From: JAQUGA01 sp964521105
GTDB lineage: Bacteria > Bacteroidota > Bacteroidia > Bacteroidales > WCHB1-69
Length of the DNA stretch: 7,164 nt
Reading direction: 5' to 3'
Assembly (NCBI GenBank): GCA_964521105.1
Contig: CAZFPO010000137.1
Location: 1-7,164, forward strand
How positions within the stretch are numbered: the first letter of the stretch is position 1; every line of letters starts with the position of its first letter. The translations under genes were made by a program, and so were the position numbers. This document shows positions 1 through 4,973 of the stretch, in pieces. The notes beneath the pieces are model-generated. The model made no database searches. It was given only the letters and a program-made list of their open reading frames with translations, and was not told the DNA's origin.

Positions 1-2
1 AA

Positions 3-1007
3 GACAAAGATTATTTGTTTTTAGATGCAGATGACCCTTCTACTAGAAGTCTTTTACAAAGTCCCACAACTGAGCAAATTCGGACATTTATTGGGGATTA
101 CAAATATGTATTTCTTGACGAAGCTCAAAGAATTTCAGGCATAGGTTTGACCTTAAAAATAATAACTGACCAATTTAAAGATGTTCAACTATTTGTTAGT
201 GGTTCATCTTCGTTTGATTTAGGGAATGCTTTAAACGAACCATTGACTGGTAGAAAATGGGAATATGAATTATTTCCAATTTCTTGGGAGGAATATGAAA
301 AGAAAATTGGTTATATAAAAGCCGAGCAACAAATAGATAATCGCTTATTGTACGGATTTTATCCTGAAGTAATAAACAATCAAGGAAAAGAACGAGAAAC
401 TTTGAAAAATCTTGTAAATAGTTATTTATATCGTGATATTTTGGCTTTTTCTGATATTAGAAAACCTGAGATATTAGAACAACTATTACAAGCATTAGCC
501 TTACAAATGGGAAGCGAAGCAAACTACAATGAATTAGCCCAGCTACTAAACGTAAATAAGATTACAATACAAAAATATATAGAAATACTAGAACAAAGTT
601 ATATTGTATTTCGATTAAGTAGTTTTAGCAGAAACCTAAGAAATGAAATCAAACAGAATCGTAAGATTTATTTTTACGACAATGGTATAAGAAATATGAT
701 TTTAGGAGATTTTAAGCCTTTAAATCTTAGACTTGACAAAGGTGCTTTATGGGAAAATTTTCTTGTTTCTGAAAGAAGAAAACAAAACATTTATAAAGAC
801 ACTTTTGCTAAAATGTATTTTTGGAGAACTCAGCAACAACAAGAAATTGACTTTGTTGAAGAAAAAAATGGAGATATTTCTGCATTTGAGTTTAAATGGA
901 AAAATAAAAAAATAAAACTCCCTCAAAAATTTATAAAAGCATACAATGCAAACGAATTTGTAATTAATAGAGATAATTTTAGAGAGTTTGTAAAAATAAA
1001 TAACTAA
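3..1007 (+). CDS. AAA_14/DUF4143 family ATPase, 5'-truncated by window edge
   Basis: The reading frame is open to the left edge of the window, so the N-terminus is missing. A TTG at base 15 is not a credible start because the frame continues upstream as DKDY. Counting from that TTG, a Walker B strand YVFLDEAQ lies at residues 31-38 and a sensor-like strand LFVSGSSS at 59-66. A helix-turn-helix-like region (NYNELAQLLNVNKITIQKYI) follows at about 168-187. The C-terminal DUF4143 part carries a PD-(D/E)XK-like signature, D279 in QEIDFVE and E292/K294 in AFEFKW. Family members are usually about 380-400 residues, so some 50-60 residues including Walker A should lie upstream. The family is a widespread set of P-loop ATPases with a nuclease-like tail; its biological role is unsettled, and a defence or mobile-element role is only inference. 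Arg codons are mostly AGA (13 of 19), unlike the genes from 2158 onward. Confidence 0.9.
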   Translation, partial: DKDYLFLDADDPSTRSLLQSPTTEQIRTFIGDYKYVFLDEAQRISGIGLTLKIITDQFKDVQLFVSGSSSFDLGNALNEPLTGRKWEYELFPISWEEYEKKIGYIKAEQQIDNRLLYGFYPEVINNQGKERETLKNLVNSYLYRDILAFSDIRKPEILEQLLQALALQMGSEANYNELAQLLNVNKITIQKYIEILEQSYIVFRLSSFSRNLRNEIKQNRKIYFYDNGIRNMILGDFKPLNLRLDKGALWENFLVSERRKQNIYKDTFAKMYFWRTQQQQEIDFVEEKNGDISAFEFKWKNKKIKLPQKFIKAYNANEFVINRDNFREFVKINN

Positions 1008-1013
1008 GTGCCT

Positions 1014-1091
1014 ATGTACAACAAGTGCTATGAAAACAATTTTATTGAAGCGGAAGGGAATACGCAAGCGAATATATTAAAAACTTTTTAA
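1014..1091 (+). other. Short in-frame open stretch after the ATPase stop; gene remnant or chance
   Basis: Directly after the TAA of the ATPase the same frame runs on from GTG at 1008 or ATG at 1014 to a TAA at 1089-1091. It would give about 25 residues (MYNKCYENNFIEAEG...). Its end lies 19 bases before the HD-domain gene. The codons look protein-like (GAA GCG GAA GGG AAT ACG CAA GCG), but the stretch is too short to judge and I recognise no family. It may be the tail of a lost gene left by a recombination event, or chance. Confidence 0.15.
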
Positions 1092-1110
1092 AAATAAACG
1101 ATATAAAATT

Positions 1111-1536
1111 ATGGCAACATTAGAAAAAGCATTAGCAATAGCTATAAATGCACATAAAGGTCAAAAGGATAAGGCTGGAGCTGACTACATTTTACACCCA
1201 ATTCGTGTAATGCATAAAGGCGAAACTGAAATAGAGAAAATTTGTGGAATATTGCACGATGTTATAGAGGATAGTAATATGACATTCGAAGACCTTAGAA
1301 ATGAAGGATTTTCTGAAGATGTGATTTCTGTGCTGAAATGTCTTACAAAAGTAACTGACAATGAAAATTATGATGAATTTATTAACAGAGTTATTCAAAA
1401 CCCTATTGCTGTAAAAGTAAAAATAAATGATTTGCTAGACAATATGGATATTACGAGATTAAAGGAGCTAAACGACAGAGATTTAAAACGAATAAATAAA
1501 TACTTGAAAGCTTATTGGACATTAAAAAATATATAA
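1111..1536 (+). CDS. Small stand-alone HD-domain protein, (p)ppGpp hydrolase-like (SpoT/MESH1-type)
   Basis: This 141-residue protein consists almost entirely of one HD phosphohydrolase domain. H29 in YILHPIRV, H49-D50 plus E53-D54 in ILHDVIED, and D107 in VKINDLLDNMD match the metal-binding and catalytic positions of the hydrolase domain of RelA/SpoT and the small alarmone hydrolase MESH1. The expected activity, by family, is removal of pyrophosphate from (p)ppGpp in the cytoplasm. The usual ADRLHNM stretch of RelA/SpoT is changed here to NDLLDNM: the aspartate is kept, while Arg and His are replaced, so the substrate may differ. There is no synthetase, TGS or ACT domain. The ATG at 1111 gives a proper first helix (EKALAIAINAHKGQ) and no better start exists. 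The leader is A/T-rich without Shine-Dalgarno. It lies 103 bases after the ATPase and shares its AGA preference (4 of 6 Arg). Confidence 0.8.
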   Translation: MATLEKALAIAINAHKGQKDKAGADYILHPIRVMHKGETEIEKICGILHDVIEDSNMTFEDLRNEGFSEDVISVLKCLTKVTDNENYDEFINRVIQNPIAVKVKINDLLDNMDITRLKELNDRDLKRINKYLKAYWTLKNI

Positions 1537-1632
1537 TCTATTAGCCAGAAAGCAAAAAAACAAATAGCGGTAAATCCCAAATTTAGTCGTTGAGTTACTT
1601 TTGAAAAATAGTTTTTTCCTAACATCTAATAC

Positions 1633-1681
1633 CAAATTGAATTTGTATATAGTCCAATGACGTAATACAAATTCTAATTTG
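1633..1681. repeat. Long stem-loop, 16-bp stem with one bulged T
   Basis: Bases 1633-1648 (CAAATTGAATTTGTAT) are the reverse complement of 1665-1681 apart from one extra T at 1675. This gives a 16-bp stem with a 16-base loop (1649-1664). Each arm is itself partly palindromic (CAAATT next to AATTTG). The loop contains ATAGTCCAAT, which is complementary to 1737-1746. The structure is AT-rich and lacks a following T-run, so it is not a typical terminator. Confidence 0.6.
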
Positions 1682-1748
1682 TTTTGTGCCGATGCTAATA
1701 ATAAATAGTACATTTATCCGCCATAAAGGCGGATAAATTGGACTATAT
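1647..1748. repeat. 12-bp inverted repeat enclosing about 100 bp, possible MITE-like element
   Basis: ATATAGTCCAAT at 1647-1658 is the exact reverse complement of ATTGGACTATAT at 1737-1748. Seen as terminal repeats, the cores TAGTCCAAT (1650-1658) and ATTGGACTA (1737-1745) are each bordered by TA. That fits the TA target duplication of IS630/Tc1-mariner-type elements, but the sequence is AT-rich and TA is common. No transposase is encoded inside. The alternative reading is that the left repeat is a hairpin loop pairing with the right repeat in RNA. Confidence 0.45.
1712..1738. repeat. Perfect hairpin, 11-bp stem with ATAAA loop
   Basis: ATTTATCCGCC (1712-1722) and GGCGGATAAAT (1728-1738) form a perfect stem around the loop ATAAA. 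The GC-rich tip makes it stable. It is followed by TGGACTATATTATTATT, not a clean T-run. It resembles REP-type hairpins or the inner hairpin of a small mobile element. A terminator for the HD gene about 175 bases upstream is less likely. Confidence 0.6.
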
Positions 1749-1790
1749 TATTATTCAAATCTATCTAACTCAACTCTAACTCACTGATAA

Positions 1791-1826
1791 TTCATTGATT
1801 AGAATACCGTATTTCTAATTAATGAA
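1791..1826. repeat. Imperfect AT-rich hairpin with CCG loop
   Basis: TTCATTGATTAGAATA (1791-1806) pairs with TATTTCTAATTAATGAA (1810-1826) with one bulged base and one G-T wobble, leaving a loop of about 3 bases (CCG). Its right arm is the start of the 33-bp direct repeat. The second repeat copy keeps only a short 5-bp trace of the stem (TTAGA 1979-1983 with TCTAA 1992-1996). Confidence 0.5.
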
Positions 1827-1843
1827 CTACTGGCAATAGGTAT
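1811..1843. repeat. 33-bp direct repeat, copy 1
   Basis: It starts ATTTCTAATTAATGAACTAC and matches 1989-2021 at 31 of 33 positions, in the same orientation, 178 bases apart. A looser match extends a further 10-12 bases upstream of both copies. It flanks the mini-hairpin pair, suggesting a composite or duplicated repeat unit. Confidence 0.7.
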
Positions 1844-1869
1844 AACAATAATAATAATGTCGAAAACAA

Positions 1870-1882
1870 GGTGCAGAGCACC
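1870..1882. repeat. Mini-hairpin GGTGC-AGA-GCACC
   Basis: A perfect 5-bp GC-rich stem with loop AGA sits inside the block bounded by the 33-bp direct repeats. The same arms recur at 1920-1932 with loop ATC. The two hairpins are separated by a 6-bp pairing, ATCTGT (1888-1893) with ACAGAT (1911-1916). Identical arms with different loops suggest a conserved structure or a small mobile repeat family. Confidence 0.5.
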
Positions 1883-1887
1883 GCAAT

Positions 1888-1916
1888 ATCTGTAATTGAT
1901 CATACTGAAAACAGAT
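1888..1916. repeat. 6-bp stem between the two mini-hairpins
   Basis: ATCTGT (1888-1893) and ACAGAT (1911-1916) are exact reverse complements with a 17-base loop that contains the palindrome TGATCA. Together with the flanking GGTGC hairpins this makes three consecutive stems over about 63 bases. The individual stem is short and could be chance. Confidence 0.3.
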
Positions 1917-1919
1917 GGA

Positions 1920-1932
1920 GGTGCATCGCACC
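1920..1932. repeat. Mini-hairpin GGTGC-ATC-GCACC
   Basis: Second copy of the 5-bp GGTGC/GCACC hairpin, 50 bases after the first, with loop ATC instead of AGA. Both are followed by CG-A-containing AT-rich sequence (CCGCAATATC versus CCGAGCTATC). This hints that the unit is somewhat longer than the hairpin itself. Confidence 0.5.
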
Positions 1933-1988
1933 GAGCTATCGAACAATAATTCTTGAAAACTTTTACTGCTTGGCTAAGTTAGATACTT

Positions 1989-2021
1989 ATTTCTAATTAA
2001 TGAACTACTAGCAATCGGTAT
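1989..2021. repeat. 33-bp direct repeat, copy 2
   Basis: Matches 1811-1843 at 31 of 33 positions. The two differences lie in the 3' third (CTACTAGCAATC here, CTACTGGCAATA in copy 1). It ends about 100 bases before the likely promoter of the lipoprotein gene. Confidence 0.7.
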
Positions 2022-2124
2022 GATTCTTCTAGGATAACAAAAATGAAGCGGTGAGTTATTGGGTATAAAGATTTTTTTACGCCCTTATTTTCAAAAAACA
2101 AATAATCCATTCATACCTTTTGTG

Positions 2125-2132
2125 TAATTTTG
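2125..2132 (+). promoter_or_regulatory. Bacteroidota-type -7 promoter element TAATTTTG
   Basis: TAATTTTG matches the Bacteroidota -7 consensus TAnnTTTG exactly and ends 25 bases before the ATG at 2158, implying a short leader of about 20 bases. No clear TTTG or TTG element is visible at the -33 position. The call rests on the one box and its position. Confidence 0.45.
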
Positions 2133-2157
2133 GCGTTTAAATTGAAAATAAATTTTA

Positions 2158-3615
2158 ATGAAGAAAGTTTTTAGCGTTTTATTGTTTTGTTTTTTTGTCC
2201 TTCTCGCTTTTTATTCCTGCCGAAAAGAAGATATTTTTAACGAAGATTCCGATGCTAAATTAAATTTTTCGGATGATTTAATATGCTTTGATACTGTTTT
2301 TACAACCATTACCACGGCTACTCGACAATTAATGGTGTATAATCCATATTCCGAATCGATAAAAATATCGTCCATTTATTTAGCGGGTTTGCAGCAATCA
2401 TATTTCAGTATTAATGTTAACGGTAAGTCGGGTGTTTCTTTTACCGATGTCGAAATACGTCCTAAAGACAGCTTATATATTTTTATTCAAGCTAAAATAA
2501 ATCCTAATAATCAAAACAATCCATTACTAATTTCCGATTCTATTGTTTTTAACACCAATGGGAATGTTCAGGATATCGATTTGCTGGCTTATGGACAAGA
2601 TGCAAATTTTATTATTGCGGATACTTATCGAACTGGTTTGCCACCGTATAAAATTGTTGCTGGCGAAGGTCAAACGGTAAATTGGAACAATTCAAAACCT
2701 TATGTAATTTATGGTTATGCAGTTATCGATTCGGTAGGTAGTTTGAAAATTCCAGCAGGAACACAAATTTATTTACATAAAAACGCTGGTATATGGGTTT
2801 ATAAAGGGGGCAATATTCAAGTAAATGGTACTAAGGATTTGCCCGTTGTTTTTCAGGGCGACCGAAGAGAGACTTGGTATACCGATGCTCCCGGACAGTG
2901 GGATAGAATTTGGATAAACGAAGGTGCAAATGATAATATCATTAGTCATGCAATTATTAAAAACTCCTTTATTGGAATTCAAGCCGAAACATTAGATGCC
3001 TCCATGGGAAATAAACTTATTCTCGAAAACACTCGAATTTTGAACGCTTCCGGAATCGGACTTTTAAGCCGAAACTATAAAATTGATGCAACTAACAATT
3101 TAATTGCAAATTGTGGACAGTATTGTGTAGCATTAACTTACGGAGGAACTTATCAATTTATCCATAACACTTTTGCTAATTTTTGGACAGAAACAGTTCG
3201 TCAAACACCACTGTTTTATATGAATAATTTTTTGGAAACATCTACCCAAACGTATATTAACGATTTGCAAATAACCGTTGCTAATTCAATTATCTACGGT
3301 AGTAATATCAATGAATTTGAAATGGAGAAAAAACCAAATACGGTATATAATTATTTATTTGACCATTGTATTATTCGTACTGACTTAAACATTTCATCTG
3401 ATGCAGGTTTTGTTGAGTGCAAAAAGAATGTAAATCCATCTTTTATCGACCAATCGGTGGCAAATTACAACATACCTTCCACTTCGCCAGCTATTGACGC
3501 TGGTAGCGAAGTTTACTTACCAATTGTTGGATTTGATATTAACGAAAATCCTCGTTCATCACCCCCAGATATTGGTGCTTTTGAATACACTCCGAGCGGA
3601 AATAAAAATCGATAG
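2158..3615 (+). CDS. Surface-type lipoprotein with right-handed beta-helix domain
   Basis: This is a 485-residue predicted outer-membrane lipoprotein. The signal peptide MKKVFSVLLFCFFVLLAFYS is followed by C21 for lipidation. The residues after the Cys, R-K-E-D, resemble the lipoprotein export signal (K followed by two acidic residues) that sends Bacteroidota lipoproteins to the cell surface. Residues about 42-150 look like an ASH-type beta-sandwich (LMVYNPYSESIKI, then RPKDSLYIFI and SDSIVF). From about 180 on, repeated short strands (LKIPAGTQIYLH, GGNIQVNG, HAIIKNSFIGI, NKLILENTRI) indicate a parallel beta-helix. The end has SPAIDAG (443-449) and PDIGAFEY (470-477), known from secreted beta-helix or choice-of-anchor-Q proteins. 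No catalytic residues of polysaccharide lyases can be assigned, so substrate binding or cleavage is open. Arg codons are mainly CGN (11 of 13). Its stop lies 34 bases before the next gene, which has its own promoter-like box. Confidence 0.8.
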   Translation: MKKVFSVLLFCFFVLLAFYSCRKEDIFNEDSDAKLNFSDDLICFDTVFTTITTATRQLMVYNPYSESIKISSIYLAGLQQSYFSINVNGKSGVSFTDVEIRPKDSLYIFIQAKINPNNQNNPLLISDSIVFNTNGNVQDIDLLAYGQDANFIIADTYRTGLPPYKIVAGEGQTVNWNNSKPYVIYGYAVIDSVGSLKIPAGTQIYLHKNAGIWVYKGGNIQVNGTKDLPVVFQGDRRETWYTDAPGQWDRIWINEGANDNIISHAIIKNSFIGIQAETLDASMGNKLILENTRILNASGIGLLSRNYKIDATNNLIANCGQYCVALTYGGTYQFIHNTFANFWTETVRQTPLFYMNNFLETSTQTYINDLQITVANSIIYGSNINEFEMEKKPNTVYNYLFDHCIIRTDLNISSDAGFVECKKNVNPSFIDQSVANYNIPSTSPAIDAGSEVYLPIVGFDINENPRSSPPDIGAFEYTPSGNKNR

Positions 3616-3637
3616 TCGCAGATTACGTTTTTTCGCT

Positions 3638-3645
3638 TAATTTTG
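3638..3645 (+). promoter_or_regulatory. Bacteroidota-type -7 element TAATTTTG four bases before the ATG
   Basis: The same octamer as before the 2158 gene (TAATTTTG, fitting TAnnTTTG) ends only four bases upstream of the ATG at 3650. If active, transcription would begin at or next to the start codon and give a leaderless mRNA. No -33 TTTG is visible. The gene could instead be read from the upstream promoter. Confidence 0.35.
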
Positions 3646-3649
3646 CTCA

Positions 3650-4441
3650 ATGAATTCATCAAAAACCATAAAAAAAATAATGCTGATTGGAGCAGGTAAT
3701 GTTGCTCATCATATTGGTAAAAGATTTGTTGAATGTGGGTTTTTAATTTCATATATAATCAGCCGGAATATAAAAAATGCAAATAAATTAACCGAAATAG
3801 TTGGAGGAGAGGCACTCGATAAAATCCCAAGTATTATCAATTCGGTCGATTTAATTGTAATTTCGGTAAATGACAGCGAATATCAAGATATTATTCAAAA
3901 AATAAACCCTGATAGCAGTATTTTGGTATTGCACACTTCGGGATCAATAGGAATAAATGTTTTTGAGGGGAAAAATTTTGATTATGGAGTTTTATATCCA
4001 TTTCAAACGTTTTCAAAAAATCGAGAAATTGATTTTGCTAAAGTCCCAATGTTTTTGGAGGCTAAAAATGAGGAAACCTTCCGTAAAATTGAAATTATTG
4101 CATCTAAAATATCCGAAAAGGTTTTGAAAGTTAATTCACTCGAAAGATCTTATATTCATTTAGCAGGAGTTTTTGCTTGTAATTTTGTGAATCATCTTTT
4201 AGTGGAGGCAAACGATATTTTAGTAAAGCAAAACATCGATTTTTCAGTTCTGAATCCATTACTTCTCGAAACTATAAATAAAGCAATGGAAATTTCTCCA
4301 ATGAAAGCACAAACCGGTCCTGCAGTGCGTAATGATGAAAATGTTATTGAAAAACATTTGAACCTTTTAGAAAATGAAACACAAAAAGAGCTATACCTAA
4401 TGATGAGTAATTTAATTAAAGATAGATACAAAAATGATTAA
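3650..4441 (+). CDS. Rossmann-fold oxidoreductase-like protein with DUF2520 domain
   Basis: This is a 263-residue cytoplasmic protein. The N-terminal Rossmann domain begins with KKIMLIGAGNVAHHIG (GAGNVA at 14-19), a dinucleotide-binding loop of the type found in pyrroline-5-carboxylate and F420-dependent NADP reductases. Further landmarks are VISVND (70-75), HTSGS (95-99) and YPFQTF (116-121). The C-terminal helical DUF2520 domain holds HLAGVFACNFVNHL (170-183) and TGPAVRND (222-229) with H236. Length and motifs fit complete members of the family. An NAD(P)-dependent reductase activity is inferred from the fold; no substrate is known to me. ATG 3650 is preferred because the next ATG (residue 11) would cut into the first Rossmann strand. 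Its last 8 bases overlap the KdsC-like gene, so the two are translationally coupled. It opens a four-gene run ending with maf. Confidence 0.85.
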   Translation: MNSSKTIKKIMLIGAGNVAHHIGKRFVECGFLISYIISRNIKNANKLTEIVGGEALDKIPSIINSVDLIVISVNDSEYQDIIQKINPDSSILVLHTSGSIGINVFEGKNFDYGVLYPFQTFSKNREIDFAKVPMFLEAKNEETFRKIEIIASKISEKVLKVNSLERSYIHLAGVFACNFVNHLLVEANDILVKQNIDFSVLNPLLLETINKAMEISPMKAQTGPAVRNDENVIEKHLNLLENETQKELYLMMSNLIKDRYKND

Positions 4442-4955
4442 TTATAAAGAAAAACTGATAGATATCACTACCCTTATTTTCGATTTTGACGGAGTGTTAA
4501 GCGATGGAAAAGTTTTAGTAATGCCTGATGGTGAGCAACTTCGAATGTCGAACGTGCGAGACGGTTACGCTATTCAACTTGCCATTAAAAAAGGTTTAAA
4601 TATTGCCATAATTAGTGGTGGACGATCGGTTTCAATGCAAAAACGATTTGAAGCCTTAAACGTTGTAGATGTGTTTTTAGGGGTAGATAACAAATTTTGT
4701 AAATTTGAGGAATATTTAAAAAGTAAAAACTTGACGACAGATGAGGTTTTGTATATGGGCGATGATATTCCCGATTATCATGTTATGAAGGCTTCGGCTT
4801 TAGCAACTTGTCCGGCGGATGCAGCCGAAGAAATTAAAGCCATTTCACACTATATTTCCAAACATAAAGGGGGCGAAGGTTGCGTGCGAGATATTATTGA
4901 GCAAGTGCTTAAAGTTAAAGGATTATGGTTTGATGAAGAAGCGTTTATTTGGTAA
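4434..4955 (+). CDS. kdsC: KdsC-like HAD phosphatase (3-deoxy-D-manno-octulosonate 8-phosphate phosphatase)
   Basis: This 173-residue protein has the capless HAD fold of the KdsC/YrbI family. Motif I is FDFDGVLSDG with nucleophile D17 and acid D19. Motif II is ISGG (S61), the motif III lysine is K87 (DNKF), and motif IV is GDDIPD (D110, D111, D114). The C-terminal GGEGCVRD (146-153) matches the family's GGxGAVRE loop that closes the active site of the neighbouring subunit; Ala is Cys and Glu is Asp here. Family members are tetramers that hydrolyse Kdo-8-phosphate to Kdo and phosphate in the cytoplasm, a step of LPS inner-core synthesis. The length is normal. The start codon lies within the end of the preceding gene (ATGATTAA overlap) and the frame is free of other good starts. 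A related sugar-acid phosphatase is possible, since kdsA, kdsB and kdsD are not visible in the window. Confidence 0.88.
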   Translation: MINYKEKLIDITTLIFDFDGVLSDGKVLVMPDGEQLRMSNVRDGYAIQLAIKKGLNIAIISGGRSVSMQKRFEALNVVDVFLGVDNKFCKFEEYLKSKNLTTDEVLYMGDDIPDYHVMKASALATCPADAAEEIKAISHYISKHKGGEGCVRDIIEQVLKVKGLWFDEEAFIW

Positions 4956-4973
4956 TTTTAAAGTCAAAACTTT

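Larger units (their letters stand above)
1537..2157. other. 620-base non-coding, repeat-rich intergenic region
   Basis: I find no convincing gene on either strand. The longest minus-strand frame here (ending near 1522) has no recognisable features. Instead there are two blocks of inverted and direct repeats (1633-1748 and 1791-2021) and a short 11-bp imperfect tandem repeat (1764-1774 and 1775-1785, 10 of 11 matching). The last 50 bases hold a likely promoter for the lipoprotein gene. The region separates the left genes, which differ in codon use, from the gene run on the right. Confidence 0.7.

Noticed and set aside
1037..1047. Small hairpin CAAT-TTT-ATTG before the HD gene
   Set aside because: A 4-bp stem in AT-rich DNA is expected by chance and has no T-run.
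1008..1060. Possible integron attC-like site (TGCCTATGTACAACAAGTGC) after the ATPase stop
   Set aside because: The sequence recalls cassette junctions, but I could find no matching complementary half before the next gene and no integrase is present.
733..1067. Overlapping open frames on both strands within the end of the ATPase gene
   Set aside because: They are shadows of the real frame, low in complexity (K- or F-rich) and without any motif.
1522..1713. Minus-strand open frame of 63 codons overlapping the HD gene end and the repeat block
   Set aside because: It runs through the inverted repeats, has no recognisable domain or promoter-like box, and its composition follows the AT-rich DNA. 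It is most likely chance.
1633..2021. CRISPR array
   Set aside because: There are only two copies of the 33-bp repeat, 178 bases apart, with structured sequence between them and no regular spacers or cas genes.
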